Shown here piece by piece: positions 1 to 9,951 of a DNA stretch of 52,202 nt. A program made the position numbers and the translations under genes. Numbering within the stretch: position 1 is the first letter of the stretch; every line of letters starts with the position of its first letter. Under the pieces are notes generated by a model. That model was not told the origin of the DNA. It worked only from the letters and a program-made list of their open reading frames with translations, and ran no database searches. Source of the stretch: Campylobacteraceae bacterium (GTDB lineage: Bacteria; Campylobacterota; Campylobacteria; Campylobacterales; Sulfurovaceae); the NCBI GenBank assembly GCA_026996165.1, contig JALWMP010000074.1, positions 1 through 52,202 of the forward strand, written 5' to 3'.

Positions 1-522
1 GTAAGGAGGCATACACTCAGGACACCCAAGAGAGTTAATCTTTAGCTTATAGCCAATGCCAAGAGCCTTAAAGATGTCACCTATCATCTGTATAATAGTA
101 AAGTCCTCATATACAGAAGCCTCTCCAAAGCTCTCACAACCAAATTGGTGAAACTCTCTTAGTCGCCCCTTTTGAGGTCGCTCATAACGAAACATAGGTC
201 CATAGTAATAGAACTTAAACTTCTCATTTTGTCGTCGGTCGAGTTTTGCTTGAACAAAAGAGCGAACCACCCCTGCTGTACCCTCTGGACGCATACAGAC
301 ATCGTTTCCACCTTTGTCCTCAAACTGATACATCTCTTTGCCTACAATGTCAGAACTCTCACCAACAGAGCGTTTAAAGAGTTTTGTCTCTTCTAAAATG
401 GGGGTCTCTATGTAGCTATAGCCATATCTCTTAGCAATAGTAGTAGCAGTAGTTACAATATGCACAAAGCGTTCACTCTCTTCAAAAGTTAAATCTTTCA
501 TACCACGAAGTGCGTTTATCAT
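1..522 (-). CDS. hisS: Histidyl-tRNA synthetase, N-terminal part (gene runs off the left edge)
   Basis: Minus-strand reading from ATG at 522 gives MINALRGMKDLTFEESERFVHIVTTATTIAKRYGYSYIETPILEETKLFKRSVGESSDIVGKEMYQFEDKGG..RPEGTAGVVRSF, typical class II HisRS motifs. Confidence 0.93.
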   Translation of the reverse strand, partial: MINALRGMKDLTFEESERFVHIVTTATTIAKRYGYSYIETPILEETKLFKRSVGESSDIVGKEMYQFEDKGGNDVCMRPEGTAGVVRSFVQAKLDRRQNEKFKFYYYGPMFRYERPQKGRLREFHQFGCESFGEASVYEDFTIIQMIGDIFKALGIGYKLKINSLGCPECMPPY

Positions 523-606
523 CTATATTCCTAGTTTTTATTTGTGGAATTATACAGTAGATTAGGTTATAATGCTGAATTAAAAAATATGAAAGTGACA
601 CCATAG

Positions 607-1497
607 ATGGCAACAGAGACAAAATCAGGCTTTATCGCCGTAGTAGGGCGACCAAATTCAGGCAAGAGTACCCTTTTGAACTTTTTGGTTGGTGAGAAAC
701 TAGCGATGGTTTCAAAAAAGGCACAAGCCACTAGAAAACGAATGAATATTATAGTTATGCACAAGGGCAATCAACTTATATTTGTAGACACCCCTGGTAT
801 TCATAAAAAAGAGCGACTTATAAATGAGTTTATGTTAGAAGAGGCACTAAAGGCAATGGGGGACGCTGATTTAATCTTATTTTTAGCTCCTATTACCGAT
901 AGATTAGATGAGTATGAAAAGTTTTTAGCTCTAAAAGAGAGTTCAAAAGCAAAACATATTGTACTTCTTACAAAAATGGACCATGTACCACAAGGGAAGA
1001 TTTTAGAGAAGCTTGGAGAGTACCAAAAGTATCAAGATAGATTCGAAGCGATTATCCCTTTTTCAGTTAATAAAAAAGTAGGAAAAGAGGCACTTCTTGA
1101 TGAGGTGGTAAAGCATCTTCCTCCATCTCCACCACTTTACGATACTGACATTACAACTACAGAGTTTGTAAGAGACATCTACAAAGAGCTTATTAGAGAA
1201 TCTATCTTTGAGAACCTTTCAGATGAGATTCCTTATGAGTCCGATGTAACTATTGAGAAGATAGATGAGAGTGAAGAGATGGATAGAGTCTATGCTACAA
1301 TAATTGTAGAGAAAGGGACTCAAAAAGGGATTATTGTAGGAAATAGAGGAGAAGGAATCAAGCGTGTAGGGAAATTGGCACGAAAACAGCTTGAACTCTT
1401 TTCAGGAAAAAAAATCTACCTAGATTTGCATGTAGCCGTTAAAAAAGGTTGGTCAAAGTCTCGTGGTGGGCTTGAAGATATGGGGTATGTTTTCTAA
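607..1497 (+). CDS. era: GTPase Era
   Basis: G1 GRPNSGKST, G3 DTPGIH, G4 TKMD, C-terminal KH region (GNRGEGIKRVGKLARKQLE). Confidence 0.96.
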   Translation: MATETKSGFIAVVGRPNSGKSTLLNFLVGEKLAMVSKKAQATRKRMNIIVMHKGNQLIFVDTPGIHKKERLINEFMLEEALKAMGDADLILFLAPITDRLDEYEKFLALKESSKAKHIVLLTKMDHVPQGKILEKLGEYQKYQDRFEAIIPFSVNKKVGKEALLDEVVKHLPPSPPLYDTDITTTEFVRDIYKELIRESIFENLSDEIPYESDVTIEKIDESEEMDRVYATIIVEKGTQKGIIVGNRGEGIKRVGKLARKQLELFSGKKIYLDLHVAVKKGWSKSRGGLEDMGYVF

Positions 1498-2174
1498 TGA
1501 CACTACACTCTATTAAAATGGGAATATATTCGTTGTTATTGACCAACTATTATGGTTTAAAACTTAAAAAAGTTACTACACAAGAAGAGAAAAAAAGACT
1601 CCGTTTTGATTACTCTGAAACTCTGTTAAAAAAGCTAAAGATTGCTGTAGAGGTCAAAAATCAAGAGCGTCTTATTGATGGTCAATACCTAATTTTATCA
1701 AACCATAGAGGAATTATTGACCCTCTAATCTTAGAGATAGCACTTGAAAAGAGTAATATCTATGGGGTTTGGGTCTCTAAAAAAGAGCTTTACAACTCAC
1801 CCTTTTTTGGTATATTTGTTCGTAATGCAGGTTCAATTCTTCTTGACAGAGAGAAGAGTCAAATGTCAGGATTTTTTGCAGATGTTAAAAAGGCTGTCAA
1901 AGAGGGGGCTTCTGTTTTTATCTTTCCTGAGGGTACACGAAACAAAACCAAAGAGAAGCTTTTAGAGTTTAAAGAGGGGTTTAGGATTATTGCTCTGAAA
2001 AATAGACTCCCTATATTGCCTGTCTATATTCGCACTCAAACCCATGAGGCTTTGGGTAGTGCTTTGGCAGATAAAAAGTTAGAGCAGACCATAACTATTG
2101 AGATTGGTGAGCCTATTGATTACAAAGAGCGTGGGAATATTCAAGAGATTTATGAGGGGATGTTTGGAATATAG
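1497..2174 (+). CDS. plsC: 1-acyl-sn-glycerol-3-phosphate acyltransferase (PlsC family)
   Basis: NHRGIIDP and FPEGTRNK acyltransferase motifs; start overlaps the era stop. Confidence 0.88.
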   Translation: MTLHSIKMGIYSLLLTNYYGLKLKKVTTQEEKKRLRFDYSETLLKKLKIAVEVKNQERLIDGQYLILSNHRGIIDPLILEIALEKSNIYGVWVSKKELYNSPFFGIFVRNAGSILLDREKSQMSGFFADVKKAVKEGASVFIFPEGTRNKTKEKLLEFKEGFRIIALKNRLPILPVYIRTQTHEALGSALADKKLEQTITIEIGEPIDYKERGNIQEIYEGMFGI

Positions 2175-2220
2175 AAAAAAACTGGACTGAAGATTCTAAA
2201 TTTATTGATTAGGCTTATCT

Positions 2221-2247
2221 TATACCGAAACTTTAAGATTCGGTATA
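2221..2247. terminator. Inverted repeat between convergent plsC and aminotransferase genes
   Basis: tataccgaa / ttcggtata perfect 9-bp stem with 9-nt loop. Confidence 0.5.
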
Positions 2248-2269
2248 TATTTAAGAAAAAAACAAAGGT

Positions 2270-3442
2270 TTATTTTTTCAACCCTTGAACAAAATGTTCA
2301 ATACGCTTAACACCTTCTCTAATAGTTTCTATGTCGGTAGCAAAAGAGAATCTAAAGTACCCTTCTGCTCCAAAACCAACACCAGGGACAACAGCAACAC
2401 CTTCAGCCTCTAGTAAATCTTTACAAAACTGCATAGAGTCATTTGAGACCTCTTTAATGTTAACAAAAAGATAAAATGCACCATTTGGTTTTACTACGCT
2501 AAGACCATCAACCCCATTAAAAAGCTCAACAGCCTCATTGCAACGCTCTTCAAAAGCGGCTCTCATCTCTTCTACCTCTTTGTCTATTGTACCATCAAGC
2601 CCTACAATAGCTGCATTTTGGGTAATAGAGTTTATATTTGAAGTACTTTGAGATTGTAGTTTATTCATTACAGAGATTAGCTCTGTATTTGCAGATGCCA
2701 TATAACCAAAACGCCAACCTGTCATAGCTGCTGATTTACTTAGTCCATTGATAGTAATGGTTCTTTGGAACATATCATCAGAGATACTAGCAGTTGCTAC
2801 AAATTGGGTATCTCCAAAAACAAGCTTTTCATACATTTCGTCTGAGGCTACAAGTACATTTGTATCTTTTAATACCTCTGCTAATGCTTCTAACTCCTCT
2901 TTTGAGTAGACAGCTCCTGTTGGGTTTGACGGCGAAGTTAAAACTAAAAGTTTTGTTTTTGGAGTAATAGCATCTTTTAGTTGCTCTGCTGTAATTTTAA
3001 AACCATTTTCGTCTGTAGTTTCAATAATCACGGAAGTTCCACCAGCATACTTAACAAGTTCAGGGTAAGTTACCCAGTAAGGAGCAGGAATAATTACTTC
3101 ATCACCTTCATCTATAAGAGCTTGAAAGAGGTTAAACAAAGAGTGCTTAGCCCCATTGTTAGTCTGAATTTGGTTAGTTGCATAGGTTAAGCCATTTTCC
3201 CTTTTAAGCTTGTTTGCAACTGCCTCTAAAAGTTCTGGAGTACCAGGAACAGCAGTATATTTTGTATGTCCTTCATCAAGTGCTTTTTTAGCAGCTTCTT
3301 TAACAGCAACAGGTGTGTCAAAGTCTGGTTCTCCAGCAGAGAAAGAGATAACATCTTTACCCTCTGCTTTAAGTTCTCTAGCAAGAGTAGAGATAGCAAT
3401 GGTTAAAGAGGAGGAAAGTGTTTGAATACGTTTTGAAAGCAT
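2270..3442 (-). CDS. aspC: Pyridoxal-phosphate aminotransferase, aspartate aminotransferase family
   Basis: FSAGEPDFDTP, SPSNPTGAVYS, NGLSKSAAMTGWRFGY PLP-lysine motif. Confidence 0.9.
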   Translation of the reverse strand: MLSKRIQTLSSSLTIAISTLARELKAEGKDVISFSAGEPDFDTPVAVKEAAKKALDEGHTKYTAVPGTPELLEAVANKLKRENGLTYATNQIQTNNGAKHSLFNLFQALIDEGDEVIIPAPYWVTYPELVKYAGGTSVIIETTDENGFKITAEQLKDAITPKTKLLVLTSPSNPTGAVYSKEELEALAEVLKDTNVLVASDEMYEKLVFGDTQFVATASISDDMFQRTITINGLSKSAAMTGWRFGYMASANTELISVMNKLQSQSTSNINSITQNAAIVGLDGTIDKEVEEMRAAFEERCNEAVELFNGVDGLSVVKPNGAFYLFVNIKEVSNDSMQFCKDLLEAEGVAVVPGVGFGAEGYFRFSFATDIETIREGVKRIEHFVQGLKK

Positions 3443-3535
3443 GATGTACGCCCTTGTTTTTTTTTGATAGACTCGTTGTACCGAAATCTTAGAAGTATAC
3501 TAAAAATTAATTAAATATTTAATAGAACTTATAGC

Positions 3536-4237
3536 TTATCTCATTGACTTAATAAAGCTTGAGTATATTTCGGTAAGTTCATGGTCCTCTTTTTCCATAA
3601 GTTTGATATCACCTGTTTTGACAGTCTCTTCTAAGACAGCAATACGTTTAAACAGATAGTTAAGAACCTCTTTTGTAATGTCTGGTAACATATCATGACG
3701 AAGCTCTTTGTTCTTTGTATCTCCACTAATAATTCTAGCAGGAACACCCACAGCTGTTGCACAGCATGGAACATCTTTAACTACAACAGAATTTGCTCCA
3801 ATTTTAGAATTGTTACCAAGAGTAATATTTCCTAAAACTTTAGCTCCAGCTCCAATAACTACATTATTTCCTACAGTTGGGTGTCGTTTTCCTGAAGAGG
3901 TACTTACTCCCCCAAGTGTAACTTGTTGATATATAACTACATCATCTCCAATAACAGATGTCTCTCCAATCACTACTCCTGCAGCATGGTCAATAAAGAG
4001 TCGTTTTCCAATTTGAGCAGCAGGGTGAATATCTACAGTAGTTATAAATCTGCTTAATCCTGAGATAAATCTAGGAATAAATCGTAATCCTTTTTTATAT
4101 AGATAGTGTGCAAATCTATGGAAAAATAAAGCCCATAAACCAGGATAGTTAAAAAAAAGCTCAAACCCAGAGTGTAAGGCGGGGTCATTTCTTTTAATAT
4201 TATAGAAATCTTCTTTTATTGTTCTGAATGGGTTCAC
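3536..4237 (-). CDS. cysE: Serine O-acetyltransferase
   Basis: Left-handed beta-helix hexapeptides, [32 protein letters not shown]. Confidence 0.93.
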   Translation of the reverse strand: MNPFRTIKEDFYNIKRNDPALHSGFELFFNYPGLWALFFHRFAHYLYKKGLRFIPRFISGLSRFITTVDIHPAAQIGKRLFIDHAAGVVIGETSVIGDDVVIYQQVTLGGVSTSSGKRHPTVGNNVVIGAGAKVLGNITLGNNSKIGANSVVVKDVPCCATAVGVPARIISGDTKNKELRHDMLPDITKEVLNYLFKRIAVLEETVKTGDIKLMEKEDHELTEIYSSFIKSMR

Positions 4238-4251
4238 CTATTTTCCTAAGT

Positions 4252-6105
4252 TTAATTTTCATTATGTGCTTGTATAGTCTTAAGATAACTATTTTCGCTT
4301 AAATATAGATATAATTTCCCTAATAATTCTTCTTTTTGAGTAGAATTGATAAGAGATGAAGCTTCAATTTGATGTTTTAGCCTCTTATCTAAATAATTTC
4401 TATCGTAATCTAAATCTTCTAACACATCTATAATATTTTGAGACTCTATCAATTTTTCAAGTTGAAAGTCACCATTTTTGTCAAAGTTAACAACTACTTC
4501 AGTAGGGTGGGTAAATAGGTTGTGCTTCATGCCTAAGACCTCTTGGTAAGCACCTGTTAGAAAGAAAGCTAAAAAGTACTCATCTTTGGTTACATCGACA
4601 TTATGTAAGTAGAGTGGAGTTTTGTCCTCAAAACTAATTTCACCATCAGAGTCACAAGTAATGTCCCAAAGTGTAGCAGGATTTGTAGGGGAGGTGTTTA
4701 GCTTGTCAATAGGCATCATAGGAAAGTGCTGTTTTAAGCCCCAAAAATCAGCTAACGATTGAAAAGCAGAAAAGTTTACTAAGTAACGCTCTTGAATTTT
4801 ATTTTGTAGTCGTTGTAGTTCGCTAGGAGCTATGTCACTTAGTAAAACTATAGACTTTTTTATAATGAGATTAACTAGTATCTCACAGTTAGAACGGTCT
4901 TCAAGGTCTATATATCCTAAATCAAACAGAGTTAAAAGACTCTCCATATGGTCAAGTGCATCGTGTAAGTACTCTCGTGCATTGTTACAGTTAATTGAAT
5001 TCCAAAGAGCATAAAGTTCTGCAATAAGAGGAGGGTTTTTTTCTTTAAGTCGTAGTGATTTCTCTTGATAGTCTTGTGAAAATAGCTCTAGCACAGGGGC
5101 AATAAGTACAGAGTGAGAAGCCGCAATAAAACGACCCGATTCAGTAAAGATGTCAGGCTCATCTATCTTTTTGTTTTTGGCTATCTCTTTAATTAAAAAG
5201 ACAACATCGTTTGCAAACTCTACAAGGGTGTAGTTTACCTCTTTTGTCTGTTGATGTTGTGCATACTCTATAGCCAATCCTCCACCAATATTAATAGCAC
5301 TAAGAGCAAAAGCTCCACGCTTTTTAAGCTCAGCATAGATATTTCCTGCTTCTCTTAGAGCCTTTTTGAGTGGATTAATCTGTGACATTTGAGAGCCAAT
5401 ATGAAAGTGAATCATCCATAGTTGTTTAAGTAGATTATGTTTTTTTATAAGGTCATATGCCTCTAAAAGCTCGGTAGAGGTAAGTCCAAATTTAGAACTA
5501 TAGCCACCACTCTTTGCCCAAATTCCAATACCAGAGCTATGTAACCTAATACGTACTCCAATCTTTGGAACAACTGTCATATTAAACTCTTGTTTAACTT
5601 CAATAATAGTCTCTAACTCTCCAAGCCCTTCAATGGTAATAGTAATATTGTGTCCCATATTTGCAGCAATAAAACATAGAGAAATCATCTCCTTATCTTT
5701 AAATCCATTAACAGTAATAGGCGCTCCAAGAGGAGTGTGTGTCATAGCAATAATAAGCTCTGCTTTGCTACCTGCTTCTAAGCCATAGTTGTACTCTTTT
5801 GAGACCTCTATAAGTGAGTTAACAAAGTTTGGAAACTGGTTAACCTTTAGAGGAAATACAGCTTGAAAAGAGCCTTTATAGTCAAACTCTTTTTTTGCAC
5901 GATGGAACTCATTGTATAGTGTATCTATCTGTTTTTTAATTAGGTGTGGAAAACGAAGAAGTAGAGGTCCTTTGTAGCCTCTCTCTCTTACATTAGATAC
6001 AATCTCTAATAAAGAAGGTCTCTTTGCATAGTTAATATTAACTGTGCTATTTTTTATAATAAAATTTCCATCTCCCCAAATATCTATGCCATAATTTTTC
6101 TCCAT
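4252..6105 (-). CDS. speA: Biosynthetic arginine decarboxylase
   Basis: YGIDIWGDGNF N-terminus, FPLKVNQ PLP lysine region, IHFHIGSQ, GGGLAIEY. Confidence 0.93.
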   Translation of the reverse strand: MEKNYGIDIWGDGNFIIKNSTVNINYAKRPSLLEIVSNVRERGYKGPLLLRFPHLIKKQIDTLYNEFHRAKKEFDYKGSFQAVFPLKVNQFPNFVNSLIEVSKEYNYGLEAGSKAELIIAMTHTPLGAPITVNGFKDKEMISLCFIAANMGHNITITIEGLGELETIIEVKQEFNMTVVPKIGVRIRLHSSGIGIWAKSGGYSSKFGLTSTELLEAYDLIKKHNLLKQLWMIHFHIGSQMSQINPLKKALREAGNIYAELKKRGAFALSAINIGGGLAIEYAQHQQTKEVNYTLVEFANDVVFLIKEIAKNKKIDEPDIFTESGRFIAASHSVLIAPVLELFSQDYQEKSLRLKEKNPPLIAELYALWNSINCNNAREYLHDALDHMESLLTLFDLGYIDLEDRSNCEILVNLIIKKSIVLLSDIAPSELQRLQNKIQERYLVNFSAFQSLADFWGLKQHFPMMPIDKLNTSPTNPATLWDITCDSDGEISFEDKTPLYLHNVDVTKDEYFLAFFLTGAYQEVLGMKHNLFTHPTEVVVNFDKNGDFQLEKLIESQNIIDVLEDLDYDRNYLDKRLKHQIEASSLINSTQKEELLGKLYLYLSENSYLKTIQAHNEN

Positions 6106-6183
6106 TTTTTCTCCTCTTAAATAAACATGTTATTATATCTAGTATATTTGTGTATAATTTTAAAAACTAAGATTAGGATAGAT

Positions 6184-7098
6184 ATGAAAAATATTATTGC
6201 TATTGATTTGGGTTCAAATAGTTTAAGAATTTTAAAGATGAGCTGTAAGACAAAAGAGCGTTTAGGTGAGTTTCATAAAACAGTAAAGACAGCCGATGGG
6301 TTGAGTCACTCAGGAGTTATCTCTAAGGAGGCTATAGAACGTGTGATTTTAGCTCTCAATGAAGCAAAAGTAAAACTTGACTTTAGTGATGCAAAAGTAA
6401 AGGCTGTAACTACAGAAGCAATTCGTCAAGCAAACAATAGTGATGATGTTTTAAAAACAATTAAAGAGCAAACAGGTATAGTTTTTGAAATAATAGATGG
6501 AGAACAAGAGGCTCTTTATGCTTTAACAGCTATTCAGGAGCGTTTAAAGCTTTTAGGGGAGTTACCAAAGAGTTTTATGATGGTAGATATTGGAGGTGGT
6601 TCAACAGAGGTACTTTTTCACTATGAAGATGGTAAAACATTTTCAAAGAGCTTTCCAATAGGTATTGTAACTGTGACTCAAACGTTTAAAACAGTACCTG
6701 AAATAGCCAATGCAATACCAGTACTAATGAACCCAATAAGAGAGTACTATAATGAAATTACTACTCAATACGGAGGGGTTGAGCTCTTTGTTGCAACAGC
6801 AGGAACACCTACAACAGTAGCTTCAATGAAATTAGGTATGGAGTATGAGACTTATGATGCTCAAAAGATTCACGGTACAAGACTTGTTCAAAAAGATTTG
6901 GTAACACAACTTAAGAGACTATTAGGGATGTCTCCAGAGGAGCGTATAAAAACTGTTGGTGTTGGGCGTGATGATTTGATTGTATCTGGTATTTTGATTT
7001 ATGATGAACTATATACTATTTCAGGTTTTAAAGAGTCTATGGTCATAGATGATGGAATCCGTGAAGGTGTAGCCTTTTCACTATGTAAACAGGGGTAG
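6184..7098 (+). CDS. ppx: Ppx/GppA phosphatase family protein
   Basis: IAIDLGSNSLRIL, VDIGGGSTEV, GTPTTVASM. ORF extends to 6127, but the ATG at 6184 better fits the family N-terminus. Confidence 0.88.
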   Translation: MKNIIAIDLGSNSLRILKMSCKTKERLGEFHKTVKTADGLSHSGVISKEAIERVILALNEAKVKLDFSDAKVKAVTTEAIRQANNSDDVLKTIKEQTGIVFEIIDGEQEALYALTAIQERLKLLGELPKSFMMVDIGGGSTEVLFHYEDGKTFSKSFPIGIVTVTQTFKTVPEIANAIPVLMNPIREYYNEITTQYGGVELFVATAGTPTTVASMKLGMEYETYDAQKIHGTRLVQKDLVTQLKRLLGMSPEERIKTVGVGRDDLIVSGILIYDELYTISGFKESMVIDDGIREGVAFSLCKQG

Positions 7099-7120
7099 AG
7101 TGTAGTCCCTTGACTACACT
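7099..7120. other. Short perfect hairpin just upstream of the nucleotidyltransferase start
   Basis: agtgtagtc-cctt-gactacact, 9-bp stem, 4-nt loop; no following T-run. Confidence 0.5.
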
Positions 7121-7128
7121 ATCAAAAT

Positions 7129-8511
7129 ATGTATTTACCCCAAATAATAAAAACTATATCAAGAGATTTAAAAGAGATAAATGCTAAAGCTATTGTAGTA
7201 GGTGGAGCAGTTCGTGACTATTTTTTAGGTTTACCAAGTAAAGATTATGATGTTGAAGTTTATGGTTTAAAAAGTGTTGAGACTTTACAAAATATCCTTG
7301 CTAAATATGGTTCTGTTAACCTTGTAGGTAAAAGTTTTGGAATTTTAAAGTTTGTATATGATGGAGAGGAGTATGATTTCTCTTTTCCTAGAAGAGAACA
7401 AAAAGTCTCTACAGGGCATAAAGGGTTTGATGTAGTATGTGATGGCTTTATGGAGTTTAAAGAGGCATCTTTGCGTAGAGATTTTACTATAAATGCACTT
7501 GGTTATGATGTAGAGCTAAAGAGCTTTTTAGACCCTTTTAACGCTAAAGAAGATATAGAATCTAAAATATTGAGACATATTAATTCTAAAACATTTGTAG
7601 AAGACCCTTTACGTGTCTATAGAGCTGTACAGTTTTCTGCTAGATTTAGTTACATTTTAGACAAAAAGACATTTAAACTTTGTCAAAATATGGTAAAAGA
7701 GGGTCTATTAGATGAGCTACCAAAAGAGAGAGTGTATATAGAGTTTAAAAAGCTACTTTTAAAATCAAAAAAGCCCTCTATTGGTTTTAAACTTATGAGA
7801 GAGTTGGGAATAATAGAACGATATTTTCCTGAACTCTATGCAGTTGTTGGTGTACCTCAAAGTCCTATTTGGCATCCAGAAGGTGATGTGTGGGTACACA
7901 CACTTATGGCACTTGATAAGATGATAGAATTTAAAATAGGTGATGAAAAGCAAGACTTAAAGATGATATTTGCCATAGTGTGTCACGATTTAGGAAAAGC
8001 AACTCATACACAAATAACTCCAGAAAAAATAACAGCTATTGGTCATGAAAAAGCAGGAGTAGAGCCTACAAAGAGTTTTTTATATAGGCTTACTAATGAG
8101 CATGATTTTATAGCTTCTATTCTTCCTTTAGTTAGATACCACTTAGCTCCATCTATCTATTTTAGAGGAAAAGCAAAAAATTCAACTATTAGAAAGTTGG
8201 CAACAAAAGTAAATATAGAGGAGCTAGTAATTGTAGCAAGAGCAGATTTTTTAGCTAGAACAACAGAGGCTTCTCTAAAAGGAATTTATGAAGCAGGTGA
8301 CTGGTTGCTTAAAAAAGCAGAGGAGTTAGATGTCTACCGTGAACCATTAAAGCCTCTACTTCAAGGACGAGATTTAATTGAACTTGGGTATAAACCATCA
8401 AAAGAGTTTAAATTTTTGTTAGATAGTCTCTACAGAGAACAGTTAGAGGGAAGAATAGATAGTAGAAGTGATGCAGTTGCATTTATATTAAGCTTAAAGA
8501 AAAAGAGTTAA
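7129..8511 (+). CDS. cca: CCA-adding / poly(A) polymerase family tRNA nucleotidyltransferase with HD domain
   Basis: GGAVRDYFLGLPSKDYDVEVYG, RRDFTINALGYD, HDLGKATHT HD motif. Confidence 0.92.
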   Translation: MYLPQIIKTISRDLKEINAKAIVVGGAVRDYFLGLPSKDYDVEVYGLKSVETLQNILAKYGSVNLVGKSFGILKFVYDGEEYDFSFPRREQKVSTGHKGFDVVCDGFMEFKEASLRRDFTINALGYDVELKSFLDPFNAKEDIESKILRHINSKTFVEDPLRVYRAVQFSARFSYILDKKTFKLCQNMVKEGLLDELPKERVYIEFKKLLLKSKKPSIGFKLMRELGIIERYFPELYAVVGVPQSPIWHPEGDVWVHTLMALDKMIEFKIGDEKQDLKMIFAIVCHDLGKATHTQITPEKITAIGHEKAGVEPTKSFLYRLTNEHDFIASILPLVRYHLAPSIYFRGKAKNSTIRKLATKVNIEELVIVARADFLARTTEASLKGIYEAGDWLLKKAEELDVYREPLKPLLQGRDLIELGYKPSKEFKFLLDSLYREQLEGRIDSRSDAVAFILSLKKKS

Positions 8512-9115
8512 TATTGAACTAATGGCTATCTATTTATAATTAATTTTATGTTTATAAAATAAGGGAATATTATGTCTACTATTACAAAAAAAGATGTTTT
8601 AAAGAGTATTAGAGCTGCAAGAAGAGAACATGTAACATGGGTCTATAAAGCAAAAAAATTGGTTAATGGGTTAGAAATTTCTAAAGATGAGATACCTTTA
8701 AAGGTAACATCTTGTGAATTTGGAAAATGGTTCTATTGTGACGGTCAAATTTTGCTTTAGAGTTTAAATTTTTGTTAGATAGTCTCTACAGAGAACAGTT
8801 AGAGGGAAGAATAGATAGTAGAAGTGATGCAGTTGCATTTATATTAAGCTTAAAGAAAAAGAGTTAATATTGAACTAATGGCTATCTATTTATAATTAAT
8901 TTTATGTTTATAAAATAAGGGAATATTATGTCTACTATTACAAAAAAAGATGTTTTAAAGAGTATTAGAGCTGCAAGAAGAGAACATGTAACATGGGTCT
9001 ATAAAGCAAAAAAATTGGTTAATGGGTTAGAAATTTCTAAAGATGAGATACCTTTAAAGGTAACATCTTGTGAATTTGGAAAATGGTTCTATTGTGACGG
9101 TCAAATTTTGCTTTA
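8403..9115 (+). repeat. Perfect 356-bp tandem direct duplication (copies 8403-8758 and 8759-9114, plus 1 shared base)
   Basis: Base-by-base comparison at offset 356 shows no mismatch. The unit covers the 3' end of cca, the intergenic region, and the first ~187 bp of the CZB-like gene. Confidence 0.95.
8572..8760 (+). pseudogene. Truncated duplicate of the CZB-type protein (62 aa)
   Basis: Identical to residues 1-62 of ORF 8928-9398; the TAG stop is created exactly at the duplication junction. Confidence 0.85.
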
Positions 9116-9398
9116 TATTTTTAAAGAGGAAGCTGTAGAGAAGTTAGAATCAAAACATAGAGAGTTACATGATATATATATGAATATTTTTAAAATATAT
9201 TTTAGCACAACAAACTCATCACTATTGTCAAAGCTCTTAAAACGGAAAAAAAAGAAAATTTCAGCAACCCAAGAGCAAACGGCTATTAAGTATCTTGTTC
9301 AGTTAGAAGCAGTATCTGTTGAGTTAATATCTTTTTTAAATGTTATTGAAAAAAAGATAAATAGCATAGATGAAAAAAGTTTTGAGAAGTTTTTATAG
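8928..9398 (+). CDS. Stand-alone chemoreceptor zinc-binding (CZB)-like domain protein
   Basis: REHVTWVYKAK..SCEFGKWFYCDG..SKHRELHDIY matches the CZB H..W / C.FGKW / H..LH pattern. Confidence 0.72.
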   Translation: MSTITKKDVLKSIRAARREHVTWVYKAKKLVNGLEISKDEIPLKVTSCEFGKWFYCDGQILLYIFKEEAVEKLESKHRELHDIYMNIFKIYFSTTNSSLLSKLLKRKKKKISATQEQTAIKYLVQLEAVSVELISFLNVIEKKINSIDEKSFEKFL

Positions 9399-9535
9399 CT
9401 CTTTGATAGTTGATAGAGTGTAAAATTCTTTATAAATAGTTAAAGCTTACATAGAACAACACTTTTTTAATTAATTTTTATATCTTATAGTTATAATTCT
9501 TTTAACCTAAATTTATTAAAGAAAAAGGAAATAGG

Positions 9536-9946
9536 ATGCACAAAATTATGTTAACATTATTATTTTGTTCTGTCGTTAGTATGGCAAATAGTGAACAAAA
9601 TAGTACTACGAAAAAGCAGGAGATACTAATAAAAACACTTCAAGAGGTTAAGCAGTTTAAAAGAGATAAAAACAATGAGATTCAGAGGCTTAAATCTGAG
9701 CTTAAATTATTAAGAAAAAAGTTTAAAACTATAAAACATACAAAAAATAAAGAGATAAAAGAGTTAAAAAAAAGAGTTAAAGTAAGTCAAAATAAAATTA
9801 TAGCTTACCAAAAATCTCAAAAAAAATTAAAAAATGAGCTTAAAGCTACTAAAGGTACAGTTAAAGATTTACATGTACTTTTAAAGAAAAAACGTCAGAT
9901 TGAAATGGACGAGTATGCACTAGGTAGATACTATTACAATCATTAA
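9536..9946 (+). CDS. Secreted Lys-rich coiled-coil protein
   Basis: Signal peptide MHKIMLTLLFCSVVSMA followed by long K/E-rich coiled coil. Confidence 0.6.
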   Translation: MHKIMLTLLFCSVVSMANSEQNSTTKKQEILIKTLQEVKQFKRDKNNEIQRLKSELKLLRKKFKTIKHTKNKEIKELKKRVKVSQNKIIAYQKSQKKLKNELKATKGTVKDLHVLLKKKRQIEMDEYALGRYYYNH

Positions 9947-9951
9947 AAGAT

